Assembly (NCBI RefSeq): GCF_012273895.1 | Contig: NC_052117.1 | Location: forward strand, 4,410,406-4,474,405 | Direction of reading: 5' to 3' | From: Zerene cesonia | Lineage: Eukaryota; Arthropoda; Insecta; Lepidoptera; Pieridae | DNA length: 64,000 nt | Shown: positions 1 through 14,300 of the stretch, in pieces | How the letters are laid out: each line of letters opens with the position of its first letter | Position numbering within the stretch: the stretch's first letter is position 1 | Translations under genes and position numbers: made by a program | Notes under the pieces: model-generated | Told to the model about the DNA's origin: nothing | Seen by the model: only the letters and a program-made list of their open reading frames with translations | The model's database searches: none

Positions 1-269
1 AATCTGTAATATAACTTAACGAGTACGGTTATCTTACCTAAATATAAAATTTCGATTATTCAATCAGCACACAAACATATTCGCATCCAAAAGTTTGTTG
101 AACACTTTGGAAAGCTTATTAGCGCATGGATAATTTTGATTAGATAAATTCTATTCCTATAGAGGCATAGGTACCTATGTTTTAAAAAACTGAGCGAAGA
201 TATTGACAATAGCTACCTTCAGTTTTTTACCTTTGTGTATCTTACCATGCTACTCTCCGGTCCGTCATT

Positions 270-482
270 TTTTTTATGTTTTTTTTTTTTTTTTATGTCA
301 TAGCGGGCAGCTGAGCTGGTGGTTCGCCTGATGGTAAGCGATCACCACCGCCCATAAACATTCGCAATGGTAGTACCTCTGTTAATGCGCTGCCCGCTTT
401 TATGGGGTAAGGGAAAAGGAAAGGATTAACGACTGGAAAGAAGGAATGGACCAGGACGGGTGAGGAAAAGGAAACGGGCCTC
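270..482 (+). repeat. Interspersed repeat, 'CTGATGGTAAGCG' family, truncated
   Basis: It starts in a T run and reads GAGCTGGTGGTTCGCCTGATGGTAAGCG, then a CACCGCCCATAAAC block, then an AAGGAAA-rich segment ending CGGGCCTCC. The same order of blocks occurs at 18410-18770 and 55421-55845, so it is a real family. I recognise it as common in butterflies but do not know its class. Confidence 0.7.
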
Positions 483-959
483 CTTTAAACGATTATAAAT
501 TATTTTATAATATTTTATCATACAATAAACTTATTTAAGTTGTTCTGGAGCTCTGTTATTTGAGACAAATTATAAAATAAACTTTTAGTTAAATCTCAAC
601 GTACTTTCATAAAACAACACTATATTTAATATATAACACATAGTTTTAAGATGCCTTGAAGTTTCTCAACTTCTTAGGTTAGCAGTTATCTTTTTTATTG
701 AGGTTTTAAGCCAAGATAACTCGGGAAAGCAACGAAAAAAATAAGCGCGAAGACTCTTTAGGAAAAATTTCCACACAAAAACTTTCTTTATAACATTTCT
801 TTATTAAAGATGAAGTGTGAATGTTTGAGCATGATAGTTATTTATCATTAATAGAACACAGTTTTTTTACATACTCATTTTATTGCACTTTTATTTTAAC
901 ACAATACGGGTACCATAACAATGGGTCGGACAAATTGGCTTATTTTTTTAAACGTTTTG

Positions 960-1026
960 TTTAAAGGCCAAGGAAAATTCGTATCAAGAAAAACGTACCA
1001 CGGGTGTAGCTGGGCGGACCGCTAGT
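960..1026 (+). mobile_element. Helitron 3' end fragment
   Basis: Ends GGGCGGACCGCTAGT, with a CTAG terminus. The same tail occurs in reverse at about 4886-4940 and forward at 6350-6382. Confidence 0.5.
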
Positions 1027-3566
1027 AATTATAATCATCTTTGAAAAAATACCATATTCCACTAAAATCTGCATATATAACTAAAATAAATGAAGAATAC
1101 ACTCTGAAAAGTATATATGGGACCCATATAGGTATGAACAAAATACAATTAAAAATTATTAGTCTCTAATATTAATTCGTTTTCCAAATAATTGTAAACA
1201 GTTTTTTTTTTACTTTCAATCCATATTTGTAACCAATTTCAATATATATGAAATGTATTCTTATTTTGCTGGATATAATTATAAAATAAACTTGATAACT
1301 GTAAATACAAAAATATATTTAGCCAAGAATGGACCAGCATTCCTTTCTAATGATATGACCTCAAGCTGAAGTTAATTATATGTGTAAAAAATATTCAAAC
1401 CACTCAAGCCTTAGCGTGATCGCATGTGATTAATTTTGAACTCAATGTAGTTCAATGTCGTTATATATTTTACTTTTAAATTCTCCACAACATATAAAGA
1501 TATATAGTAGAGCTACATAGAGATTTATACTTTATATAATGAGTCTGTATTTTCTTTAACTTAAACAAGCCAAATATTCGACTTCAAGACCACATTCTTA
1601 GGTTCCATATGTTTTTATTATAATAACTTCTTCTACTTCTAAATTCTTGTAAAATGTAGCTAAGTAATTAAGTAAAACTTGTTATAAAAATACTTTTCGG
1701 AAATAGAGCAATTTCAGAAAGTCAATCGTCGATCGAAAAAAAAAAATTCTGATGTTATTGATCTATAAATGAATATTATACATAATTCATAAAAAATTCA
1801 TTAAACTATATCGTTGATTCATAGCAGTGAAAAAATAATTGAAACCTTAAGTACATTATAACTTTTTCAAATTTCCTCATGGAAGTAATCAAATAGTAGT
1901 CAAAGTATCATAAAAGGAAATAAATTTAAATGAACTGCCTTGAATCAACAACCTTTAATAACAGTTATCTACGATGTAGCTATATTTGACTTAGTGATAT
2001 AGTCCACGTCTTTATTTAATATAGAATAATTTTAGATAATTTATGACTTTAAACGAAGGACCTAGTACTAGATGAACTAAGCCATTAATGAATATTTTAG
2101 CATTCAAATTTCTACCTTCGACTATGAAAAAGGTCAATGTACTGCAAAGTAAAAGCATCTCCTGGTATAACACCATAATAGTAGGAATCTCTTATGGATC
2201 GCCACCAAAGAGGTCATGTTTATACCAGGAAGATTATATCTCATAAAATTCAGATTTATAATTCTCACGTTGGTAGTTTCATGCTTAAAATGTATATTTT
2301 TATATTGTCTCCAAATAAACGTTTAAATTTGCAAATTCCTTAAACTCGCAACGATGATGTTTTCAATGCGCAAACAAAAAGTTAAAAAGTTTACGAATCT
2401 GAAATGATGAATATGATATTTACTTCACCATTCTTTATACACATCTATTGTTATAAAAAATAAATAAAAAAGGTCATGAGTAAACAGGGAGCGATATTTA
2501 AAAAAAAACCAATGAGTCCAATTCTACGGATATGTGCTTGTGTAAAATAAAACAGGAATTCTTGTACATAAATACTTCTCGTCCAGCTAGAAAGATTTCC
2601 TGTACATGACACCTGGAAAATAAGTGACATAAACATTAAAATGTAACATTGTAAGTACCTACAACTTACTATATTTGCAATTAATACAATAATTTATTAA
2701 TTACACTAACAACCGGTTTCGAGTTTCGATGCATCATCGTCAAAACTTCAGGATGATTAATGAAAGTCGATCTTGTATAATTAATAAATTAATGAAAGTT
2801 ATTTCAAATGAAATTAACCAGACTGGCATAGCGTGTCTTTTTTTTGGTTATATTTTACAAATATTCAGAGCAAGAATTTTTTATAAAGAAATAAGTTCTG
2901 AAAACTTTCCTAATTTCCAATAAAATCTACTAATTTGAAGTTGAATGTATATTTAATAAAGATATCCAATAACATGTTGATTTCTATGGAGTTTCAGATG
3001 CAATTGTGGTTACACTTATCCTGGGAAAAAATGTATTATTAGACAAAAAATATTACGAAAGCACCAGAAAAATGGATACTTTTTAAATACGTGGTGTTTA
3101 TTATGGCGATACAAAATAAGCTAGCGAATAATTTATAATAACATGATGAATTGAATATATTAAAAAATACGGAATTACGAAACCTTACACAGCTGTTTTT
3201 CTAATGCCAAACATGGCATATCTACGTGCTTTTAAAACATGCGGATATTAGCGGACAAGTCCTCTTTTTGTATTTTGTATTCCAGTATATATTCCAGTTT
3301 AGCCATGTAAAGAAAAATATAGTTTGGCTGAGGTTGCAGTACAGCATTCCTGACAAGGCAGACGATGTTCGTTGCTCCGGCTTGCTTCAAAGAATACACC
3401 TCTAGACGTCAGTTTGAAAGTATTCTTACGCTCGTCCGGACGCCGGCTATCGTAAGACCGACGCGCAGTCTTCGGCTACAGTTCCAAATTTAAAATTTTA
3501 TTATTATAATTTTTTTATTAGTGGACAGTGATATAAACAATTAAAAACCGTTTTGTGATTTTGACG

Positions 3567-3620
3567 TTTGATTGGATACTATTGGACACTATTGGATATT
3601 ATTGGACACCTATTGGATTG
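3567..3620 (+). repeat. Short tandem repeat, unit about TATTGGACAC
   Basis: Degenerate head-to-tail copies of ATTGGAYACT / ATTGGATATT cover this stretch. Confidence 0.6.
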
Positions 3621-4885
3621 TTTATTATGTACGTATAACATACATATACTTTAAAATAGACAGTATAATATTTAATTTTGTTCTACAAAAATACTGTTAT
3701 GTAGTGTTATAAATATTTATTTTTAGTGTATTTATTAATGTATATCATAATACTAGCTAAGAATTGTTAATGAACATCATTAATTGTGATAAGACAAGGC
3801 GTTGATACATTGGTGATAAATAATCATCAAGATAATAGTGCTTTGATTAAATTTACAATTACACAACCACAGCATATGGTGGTCTCAGCATTCTAGAATT
3901 TTAATGTAAGGTGTTTTTGATTGGACAGATGCATAATTATCTCTTTTTATAAATCTCAAGAAGCAGATGTTTAAATCAGCTCCTTAGTGTTAAGTTAATG
4001 ACTGCAACGATACTTTCCCTTTGTTAAATAATATTTTTTAATCTTTAAATATAAGGTGAATGAATATAATATAAATAATGAATGCATTTGTAATTGAAAA
4101 TATTCCGGTATATTATGTAGGTTTATGCATGTTTATTAGAGCATTTTATTAGATTTCCTCCTCATTTCCAAGATTAACAGACATGTTATAACAGACAATT
4201 TTTTAAAGAAGTACTTACTACTTACGTTAATTTCTTTAAAAATATTTTCTGCTGGCAATGCTCAACATCATTCGTCGTGACATTATCTATTATTACCTGA
4301 ATTCCCGAAAGTTTTGCATGTCATTACTAATACTTTAGTCTGTTTACAAAAGTGTTTTCTCGACGACGATCGGCCTACATGCAGTTTAAACAAGCGAATG
4401 TGAAAATGTATCGAGAAAATTGTTAGCGCATCATGTAAAAGAGCGCTTCGCTGTTGAATTTGAATAACCTACATTTTATGTGTATTCAGAATTCCAAGCA
4501 GGTTTATATGCCAGATGATGTTGATATGGGGATCGTCGTAAATCATTCGATATATCGTTTAAATTCTAAACATGTAACTCTTTGATATAACACTAAACTA
4601 CTGAAAAACGATTTCGTGTAAACATTATTTTAAACTCCTGTTTTCTTTTAAAGTCGCATGCGATGTCGACAATGCAAAAATTTTTTTGAATATTGACTTA
4701 CTTTCAATTTATTTTTAACTAGGTACTCACGTTCAGTTTTTTGTGAGATATATTCAAATATTTAGCCCAAATTGTACAGTATCTACTTTTCAGTATTAAA
4801 TTCGACTCTTCTCACAAATTTAATGATGTCACGAAAAAAACTTATTTAGGTTTTAAATTAAACAATCTCGCTTACATTGCAGTCA

Positions 4886-4940
4886 ACTAGCGTTCCGCCC
4901 CGACTTCCCTCGTGGTACATATATAGCTTATGGGACTCAA
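4886..4940 (-). mobile_element. Helitron 3' end fragment, reversed
   Basis: CTAGCGTTCCGCCCCGACTT followed by CCCTCGTGGTAC is the reverse of the tail seen at 960-1026. Confidence 0.5.
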
Positions 4941-5537
4941 TTCCTGAACGAGCGCGTTCAAACAAACAAATTTTTCATCTTTACATTATTAGTACATAAA
5001 TATAAAAAATACAATACAACATACCCACATGTATTATTAACCCACTAGTCTGAAAAAATTACATAATTTTTTTTAAATCATAATCGGCAGTTTTTACATA
5101 AATTAATGTACGATTAAATGTATTAATCAAGCACTTTTACTAATTAGTTAATTATATGTATAGCTTTCTAATACTCACAAGACTGGCTTGTCGTGTTCTG
5201 TTATAAACTTTATTTAGAAGTTAGTAGATACGCGGCGAACGGTTTCCAATGAAGTTATGCGGAACGAATAAACTCAGTGAATGTTAGTTATCTATCACGA
5301 AATACAAAGTAGACACTCGATATGTTAGGAAAAGTGTAAATTTTACGCATTCGGTTCCCGAGAATGCCGCTTGTTTTCCATGTCAATAGATAAATATAGT
5401 TATTAATATGGATGTTTATTTTTCTTCAGCATTCCAGTATTGTGTTGGTCGTGTGGATATCTTTATTGGTATGAATAATGAGTAATTTAATAGTTGTCAG
5501 TTTACAGCTACTAATTGTTTCATGCTTTTAAATAAAT

Positions 5538-5694
5538 CCCATATATAATAAATGCGAAAGTAGATCTGTCCGTATCTTCTTTACAGTTTTGATGAATTCC
5601 GATACAGTAACAGTTTGAAACCCGAGAAAGGATAAAGGATAACAAATTTATCCCGTTGATCGCGTAAATTTAGAAGTCCCGGTCGGAAAGCTAG
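5538..5694 (+). mobile_element. Short non-autonomous Helitron, degenerate
   Basis: It carries the ATAAATGCGAAAG head block seen in the other copies, a middle with GATGAATTCCGATACAG, and a tail TCCCGGTCGGAAAGCTAG ending at 5694. There is no coding capacity. Confidence 0.55.
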
Positions 5695-6349
5695 TTCTAT
5701 ACAAAATATTTTATGCTTTACAACTAAACAATTGCTTTTAAAAGGAGTGCATGCAATAAATAGTAAATAATGAAATAAATAATCATAAATTTAAAGCTCA
5801 ACACTAAACATAATCACAGCATGATGCCATTATGATGTCACTTGTACAATTATAGATTCTATGGAAGGATATGTTCACATATCGTTAAAGATACTATAAT
5901 TAACCTCTTATAATTAACTAATTATAATGCAAGACAGTGTAGCAAATATGTTTATAATTATAAAACTACAAATTCTTAAACATAATACACCAATGACTAA
6001 ATGGAACGCGAAATTTTACATAATAAATAGTTAAATACATACAAAATTTAGTTAAATCATCTATGTTATAAAGTCACGTGAATTGTTCATCACCTGACGG
6101 CATGAAATTATCATACTTACAATAAATTAACACGTATGCTGTGCTCTACAGATGTGTCCTGAGGATGTGAATTAACTGATCTTGTAGAATCAAACATAAA
6201 TTAATCGTATCTAGTTTTAATATCTGTAGGCATAATAATAGAAGACTAAAGAGTTATTGGCTATTCTCAGGAACTACTACACTTATTTAAAAATTCCTTC
6301 ATAATTAGTTAGGTATGTATGTGATCCCTGACTGCTTTATGCAAAAAAT

Positions 6350-6382
6350 GTACTACAGGGGAAGTCGAGTGGACCGCTAGTT
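6350..6382 (+). mobile_element. Helitron 3' end fragment
   Basis: A short tail ending GTGGACCGCTAGT, similar to the fragment at 960-1026. Confidence 0.4.
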
Positions 6383-6894
6383 AGATATATGGTCCTAGAT
6401 CAATTTGTTGTCTTTATTTTAAGGCAGTTATATAAATTTTGTAATAGATATGTTACTCGAATTTGATAGACACAATGGCAATTGCTAACAATTTTTATTT
6501 GATAGAATGTATTACAATACAAAATGTAGCCTATTTTGAAATCTTCAAGACCATAAGTATATTAAAAGATTTGAGAACAATACGTTCTATATTCATTACA
6601 CGCCTCTCCGTTACTTATGCGTTACTTCTTATGTAAGTAGCATCCATTTCCTGTTTCAACTATTATATGCCTAAGAAACTATCCTCTGCATTTAGTATTT
6701 ATTATATAATGGATGCAAATTAAAGAAAACCGGTCGAAAGATGGAGTGAATACTTCTTTAAAACTTGTTATTTAAATATTCAAAACTTATTTAAACTATA
6801 ACATCGTTACCTACTTATATTATGTGGTTTATTTCGCATGCGTACAGTTTTTATATCGTACAAAATTTTTACATAAACATATTATATATATTGA

Positions 6895-7180
6895 AGGCAG
6901 TGGTGGCTCAGTGAACAACCTTCGGACTTCAAAGTCGATAAGTCGGGGTTCGAGACGGGGCGAGCGTGCAGTAAATAAATTGATTTTGCAATTTATCTGC
7001 ACATGTGCTTAAAACGATGAAGGAAAACATCGTGAGGAAACCGGCTTGTCTGAGAATCAAAAGTTCGACGGCATATGACATCTGCCAACCCGCACTTGCT
7101 CAGCGTGGTGGATTATGGCCTGAATCCTCATAGGAGGCCTGTGTCCCAGCAGTGGTAACATAAATGGGCTGATGACGACA
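6895..7180 (+). mobile_element. Metulj-like tRNA-derived SINE
   Basis: The head has Pol III promoter boxes (GTGGCTCAGTG and GGGGTTCGAGAC). The body has ATTTATCTGCACATGTG, CATCGTGAGGAAACCGGCTT and AAAAGTTCGACGGC, and the tail GTGTCCCAGCAGTGG...GGGCTGATGA. This order matches the Metulj SINEs known from butterflies, and is the main clue to the host group. The open frame over its 5' half is not a gene. Confidence 0.8.
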
Positions 7181-7195
7181 TATTAGATGTATATT

Positions 7196-7345
7196 CTTCA
7201 ACATCTATGTGTCCACTGCAGGGACACGAGCGTCTTATGAGGGTTTAGGCTACAATACACCATGCTGCCCTAGCGGCACATGACATGTCGTCGAACTTTT
7301 GATATTCCGACATGCATTTCCTCACGATGATCCTTAAACACACAC
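7196..7345 (-). mobile_element. SINE 3' portion, inverted
   Basis: It contains reversed and diverged versions of the downstream SINE blocks (CACTGCAGGGACACGAG, GTCGTCGAACTTTTGA, TTTCCTCACGATG). It therefore lies tail to tail with the SINE immediately upstream. Confidence 0.65.
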
Positions 7346-7734
7346 ATACATATTATTAATATAAATAACGAGACATATATCAATCCTATCCAGCATAATA
7401 TAAGCACGCAATTTAAGTTAGGCTAAACAATTACTTTTTCAACCACTTTAATTAGGTTGAATTACAAATAGCATTCAAACTATTGTACAGTTGGCAACAT
7501 ATTTTAAATATCTTGAAGTAAATTCGAGTTTTTTAGGAACTCAGTATAATCGATGGATACGATCCACTTCTTCACAATAAATTTTATACCTGTAATGATT
7601 TATTATTACGTTATACGAAATATTAAACAAGTTTGTCTACTTAAATCATGTTTTACATAATTACAGGTAAATTAATTACGTGTTATTCAATTTGTTTGTA
7701 GATATAATATGTAGAATAGTTTTACATATAATTG

Positions 7735-7895
7735 TATATAAACTTCGCCTGTAGTAGCATTTAGAGATCATGTTTATGTCGAATGGTGAAAGAATTTTTG
7801 AAATCGGTCTAGTACCTAAATCCTAAGATTGACGCGTTTAAACAAACAGACATACTCTTCAGCTTTCTAGTATTAGTAAAGATTAATTATCTGTA
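7735..7895 (-). mobile_element. Degenerate Helitron-like fragment
   Basis: It contains AAACTTCGCC at one end, a middle GAATTTTTGAAATCGGTCTAG, and CTTTCTAGTATTAGTAAAGA at the other. These blocks occur in reversed lepidopteran Helitron copies. A related middle recurs near 36120-36150. Confidence 0.35.
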
Positions 7896-8813
7896 TTAGT
7901 TAAATGTTATTTTAAAAACGATATATCAATGTTTTTTATAATTAAAAATATTGTGACATCGATTTTCGCATTATTTATTCGTTACAGCAGTATTCGATTG
8001 GATAATTTTTAAGCTTTTGTAATCAATACGATCAATTCATGTAATAAAATAAATAAAAACGAAAGGTGAACGAACTCGACTTAAGTATCGTATAGTAATG
8101 CAATGGCAATAATTGACAACATTTCTAAGTTTTCCTTTTTGCAGAAATGATTTCGTAACATTTAGCTTTCGTTGTATAAGTGAGCGGCATTTCGTTTAAA
8201 ATACATTCGGTAACGTAATGTCCAATATTACAGATATATGAAAGAAATATGCAGTTTTTATAATATTTATAAATAGTTTTACGTTTTAGATTCCTAAATA
8301 AGACGTTTATTGTTTTGGAAAGTTGTCATCAAAAAGAAACAGCGTCAGATACGTTGTAAATGGCTATTACATGAGTTATAATAAAAGATTTATATAAGAT
8401 AACGACTTAAAGTCATCAACATTGCCTATTAAAACTTTCGTTATATTTGAGAAATATACTGCATGTAAATACAGAGGCGTTTTCCGATGTTTGAAAAACC
8501 AAATGAAATTGTTCGCTTTGTAAATTCGGCACGTATTGTGGTTGTTTTTAGTCACGTTATGGATACCACATTCGGCGTTGCGGCCAAACAATAGAAGCCT
8601 CACGATGTTGTGTTTTCGCCCAATGAATACATCCCGTGTTTAGTTAGGAACGTTTCTCACTTATTGACGCTGTGAGAAATAAATGGTCAATAGCTATCGT
8701 ATTTTGTTTTTGCATTTAAAAAACGTCGAAGGTTTAAATTGGCTTATAATTCGATTATATCGATTAACTCTGAGCTAATATTTTAACTTCATAAGTTGAT
8801 AATGAGTAATAAA

Positions 8814-8844
8814 AAACCGACATATTTCCCTAATATGTCGGTTT
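8814..8844. repeat. Perfect 13-bp hairpin
   Basis: Left arm AAACCGACATATT (8814-8826), a 5-base loop, right arm AATATGTCGGTTT (8832-8844). No surrounding gene explains it. Confidence 0.9.
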
Positions 8845-11167
8845 ACGACATTGCCAAATTGCAATGCATTATGCAGTGCAATTAAACAATGTTTTAGGCC
8901 ATTAAAACTTTCACTATCGTCAATATTTACCACTTGTTTCACAACTTTTTTGTATTCACTAACATCCTCGGTTTCCAAACTGTGTAACACCATTCATTAG
9001 GAGTGCACGGTTCATTAAGAGCCGACGGAATGGTCACGGCCTTTAAAACAACGCTTCTAGCTCGAATAAGGCGTGACCGGTGTACAAATTTAGTACTTTT
9101 TTCATTTGAAACTCATTTAAAGTGAACCGTAATCTTTGTCAATGAGTAGTTGAATACCCAGTTGTATTAAACTATTGGTAAAATGTTATATTATAATGTT
9201 ACTAAAGTTCTTCCTAAAATAATGATTTTATTAGCCTTTCTGCAATTGTAAGGACAGTATCACAAGCGCATTTTGTGCGGGAAAAGATATAGATAATTAT
9301 AATATTAAATAATGAAGCAAAAAGTTATTAATAGATTCAGATATACACGAACATTTTCAAATCCTTTAACTCTTTAGCTAAGTGACATCACTCCCGTCAT
9401 CAGCGTGTGAAACATTCACAAAGATAGCCTCAGATAAAACGCAATATCAAGGCCGGTTAATCTTTTTTGGGCTACCCAACTACCGCTTAACGACGCGAGC
9501 GAAAACAGTTTTTCGGATCATAAAACATTTGCCGTGAGAACACTCCTTTTAACGTCATGTTAGAAATTGACATTGCAAAAATCGCGTTTAGTTTACGCGG
9601 GGAAAAGACACTATTTCATTACTACAATATTACAATGTTTATAGTATGTTTTCACCAACATTTTAGCACACGCGTGTTGCATTATAAATTCACATAATCA
9701 CATAAAGTTCCACAAGCTGTAGTTATCTGTCACTGTAGAGATTCATATATATAGTAAAAATATAACTAGTGCTTTTATTATATATTAAAATTTAATGAGG
9801 AATTGCTCATATATTTACACAATGTAGAATGCGATATCTAGGTAATGTAATGAAATAAATCTTAAGTCGCCTTTCCAAAGAAATTAATAAATTTAAACTT
9901 TGTATTCTTTCCACCGTCAATGAAAAGCGACAATAATATATCAACTTTTACACTCTTAAAATAGGCCATCAGCTAAAAAGTTCCATTTGCCATAAAATTG
10001 TTCAATAGTTAAATCCTATTTTAATAGATTAAGTTAAAATAAGTATATTTATTGTGTAAAATGATTACTCAATTAATTGTGTATCTCTTGTCTCTGTGTT
10101 TCGATTTCATTTTAATATGAAGGATTGACTATCAAAGTGTCACATAATATATTTGTATATATTATTCTGTCAATAAAACTTTTATAAGAATAAAAAGCGA
10201 AGTGTATTGCGTAACCGCGCAATTAGGTATCGATGGCGGTAAGCGGCGTGGAATGTTTACAGTCGAGAAAGCGGAAAAGTTGTCACCGCGAACTGCGAAG
10301 CGAGGTGCCTTATTGGACGTGATGCCGTTCAGGATGTTACTGTGAAACTAATTGTCTATGCGTAGAGTGCCACAGATAAAACTATAGTTGTCTGTTTTAA
10401 TCTAGTGAATTGTGCTGTTTATTACGTGGCATTGTCTATGCTGCTTTATGTGCTATAAACGTAACTCAAACTAAATGTGCATTGATTACTTTACATTAAT
10501 CTAATTGGTTTTATGATTATACGTAATGAAATATTTATATCTCTTCTTCTACCAAGTGGAAAGTTCCGATCCACGGATTTCTGTTTTCAAAAACTCACTT
10601 TTGCTTGTACAGTGTGTGAATATCATTGAAATTTGCTTTTAAACCTCATTTATCTAGTCTATAGAAGTGGTATAAATTTAATGATACTGAAATTATAATG
10701 TTAATAATTATTAATTATATATAAAACACATTTCTACACGAGCTTAGTGTAAGTCAAAGTAAAATGTATTTAACAAATATCAAACGGTAATAGAAACAAA
10801 TGCAATCAATGAAAAAATTACATAGTTTATAAAGAATAAATAATCGCAACCAAACTGACACACACAACACCAAAATGGATTTCCAGCAAAGGGAACAGCT
10901 CAATATATTTCAATTTAATTCACATCAAGTATCCATAACATACCCGGTTACAACATTACGGAAATGAGCAAGGAAATCCACTCGGAAAACGCAACTAGCA
11001 AATTAATATTTCAAACATATATGCTGATATGCGAAACGGACCAAAACTGTAAAATTGCATTTCATTGAATCAAATATCATTTTTTCCACACATCAATTGA
11101 TATCGAAAATGTAATTACTTTTCGATCTTTTTAAAAGTGAAATGTTTCATTTCTGTTTATCCTGCTA

Positions 11168-11360
11168 TCCTACTAATATTATAAATGCGAAAGTTTGCAA
11201 GGATGTGTGTGTGTTTGGTGCTCTTTCACGCAAAAAACGACTGAACCAATTGCAATGAAATTTGGTACGTAGATAGCTGAACAACTGGAATATCATATAG
11301 GCAACATTTTATCCCGATATTCCTACGGAATACGGACTTACGCGGGTGACGCAGATAGTA
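11168..11360 (+). mobile_element. Short non-autonomous Helitron
   Basis: Head TCCTACTAATATTATAAATG, then GTGTGTGTTTG, CTGAACCAATTGCAATGAAA and TTGGTACGTAGATAGCTG blocks. The tail ACGCGGGTGACGCAGATAG has its CTAG end mutated to ATAG. Confidence 0.75.
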
Positions 11361-14300
11361 AAAAATATTATGCATTCAGTATTCAGTACATATCACGTAT
11401 TGTAACATTTGTTCGCCTTCAAATAATAACATTGCAAAATATAACGGCCAAGGTTACGTGTATAATATTTATGAAACAAAAAGGTGCGTAGCTAACAAAT
11501 ATAATATTGCATTCTATGCATTATAAACGTTACATTCTTTAGACTCGGAACGAATTAAAAGCGACTTCTTATCTACGATTCCGGTTTTTATTCTATATAA
11601 CATTTAAATCAGCATTTAAATGATTACACTCAATTGGTAAAAAACTATAGCAATTAAACCGACATTTATAAAAGCCATATTATATTGAATAAGTATCCGC
11701 TGACTACATTATCTCATGCAAGCGCAAATCCTCTAAAATCGTTAAAAATTTTCTGTGCTTTGGCCGAGAGAGCGGAACAAACAAGAAAACACACTTTCTT
11801 ATTTAACAATTGTGATTAGCTTAATTAATTAACAGCTAGCTAATATAGCGCACATTAATAATAGGAAATAGTGGACATAACGTTAGACATACATGGAGTT
11901 AAGAAAGGAAATACGTTTTAAACCTCTATAAAACGTGCCTTGATAACTGACGAAGAACAAATCCTGTTATTTAAATAACCCCACCCATACAATGAATATT
12001 AATTTTGTGTGTTTATTAATAGAACGGCCGGTTATTTGTTATTTATTCTTATTTTATTATGAGAGTTATTTGTTAATCTTACGCTATTTAAAAAAATATC
12101 AAGTCAAATAAAATTGCGTAAACTGCTGAATTTACGTAATTTTGTTTAATTTTAAAGTTAAAATTATAATATACATGTTTAAAAGACTGCTTTTAGCGAT
12201 ATCATTTTATAAAATATTTTTATGTTTAATATAAAAATAGTTTAAAATTTAGTACAGAAATTATACAAAAGTTAATCATTTTAATATCGTTATTTTTAAA
12301 ATGAGAAAGTTATATAAACACGGGTTACTTTTTAAAATTTTCCATTTGAAATTTATGTAATCCTAAAACTTTACAAATAGTATATATACAGTAAAATTAA
12401 TCAAAAAAGAAAATGCAATATTGTTTTATAGTGTTTTCGTCTCTTTCGCTCTCAAATAATAAAAATATTAGTATTTTTTATTACTGTAATATAGTTATAT
12501 TCTGAAGTTTTATATATAAAGGAATTTTATGACAAATATTGTATTTGCGTAAGATTTTAGTTTCTCTCCGTTTGGACTAAATTCGAACGCAAAACGCTTG
12601 AAAGCGTGTATTTTTTAAACGAAAAAGCATTCTAGGCCAGCCTGTTTGTTGCCCTAAGTCGTACAGTTTAACCGTGGTGACAGTAATGGCTTGATACCGT
12701 CTGAACGTGACTGCAATACGCATCGAGTAATCCTGTGCATTCAACCGTATAGTCTAGTCAATGTAAGTACTTAGTACCTACTTATGCACTAAGCAACGAT
12801 TAGTTCTCACTATTGCATAATTATATTAGTAATTATTTTCGCAAGCGTTAGAATCTAAAACTGAGAATGAATTTGTGTTATAACGAATGCATGTATAAGT
12901 TTTAATTACTTCGTAATGTGAATTAATATTTTTTTTAAGTTGTCCATATTTCTGAAATCAAAGAAAATTAGCACTATAAATGAATGTTTTATAATAAATG
13001 GCGTTCCATTTTTAAACTAATTAATTTTTATGAAAATGACGTTTTTTTTTTTAATTTTTACCATTGCCATTGTATTGTCGGTAATGCAGATCGACAATAC
13101 TACCTACTCATGTTTCTTTTTTACATCTTATTCGAAATAAGCAAAGATAATCTTCAGACAAAATGAAATAACAAATATGTGTCACTAAATTCAAAGCCCC
13201 AAACGCATCAATCAATATTTGAATCTATCTTTTACCAGTATTCTGATACATAGAATGCATGATGTATTCAATGCGTGCCGCAAGCAATTTATCTTAAACA
13301 AAAGACAACCCACGTGCTTCTAAAGATTCACGCTTCAAAGACTGGATTAAGTGACTCATCACAATACGGTATGCGTTTCATGAATAAATGATCTCAAATT
13401 ATTCCATTGCTTATGTGTATTAAAATATTTCACGCTATTTGTTCATTCATGCGTACAAGGTATTTTTATTTAATATGTTTGTGTTTTTCATTTTCGAATG
13501 ATTGACGACAAATTGTTGACAACTCAATCGGAGTATACGTAAATCATTTACAAATTACAATGTTTTCTATTTGCAATTCTTTTAAATGTGTAGTGTAGTT
13601 ATTGAGAAAGTTTCTTGATTTCTATTCTTAAACTTAAGTATAATTATACAAAGCTCAATATTTTGTTTCCGTCATTTAAAGCGCGCTCAAAGCTAATTTC
13701 AGGTACTAATGACAGATTATCAAAATTCTGTCACTGTTGAATATGTTTGCTATTTTATTCGAAATAACCACAATACTACAGGCGACGGGGCGGCCCGATA
13801 GTATTAAATAAAGAACAAAAATTAAGGGTCAAACTTTAGAGCTCAAGTAATATATTAGTAAATTTCACGTATTTGTATTTTTAAAAGAGCTTGGCATTTT
13901 GACATATAAGACATAAATTCCTTTTTTTCTGAAATTTGATAAGAGGCACTGAAAAGGTGTCATTGGATATGCAATTATATCAATAATTTTAAATTATAAA
14001 AGGTTTTGTAAAGCATTGTCCTATTTAGTACAATAAATGTACTAAATATACATACATGCTATATATAATACTCTATACAGTTTTTCAACTGGCATACTTA
14101 ATTTTCTAGAACATTCTCTTTAAACATCAAAGTCAAACATGTTTGGAACACGCACGCAAGCCAGACTAACTTGTTTTCATTTTCAACCGACGTTCATGAA
14201 GTTAAATCATAATAATATAATCACGCATGTGTTAATTGCATAAAATCATATTAACAGGTTGTTAAAACCCTTGTTATTTTAACAATTTATTGCTCGTTTC

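Larger units (their letters stand above)
483..6894. other. AT-rich spacer, no gene seen
   Basis: Apart from the repeats listed, this is AT-rich DNA with frequent stops in all frames. The open frames at 2451-2636 and 2729-2923 resemble nothing I know. A GC-richer patch at 3320-3490 contains TCAGT (3409-3413) and CpG-rich sequence, and could be a noncoding exon or promoter. Confidence 0.5.

Noticed and set aside
6824..7012. 62-codon open frame
   Set aside because: It reads through the SINE head and has no independent support.
8775..8993. 72-codon frame on the - strand that reads like a protein
   Set aside because: No known family, no splice partners, and it spans a perfect hairpin. Too weak to call.
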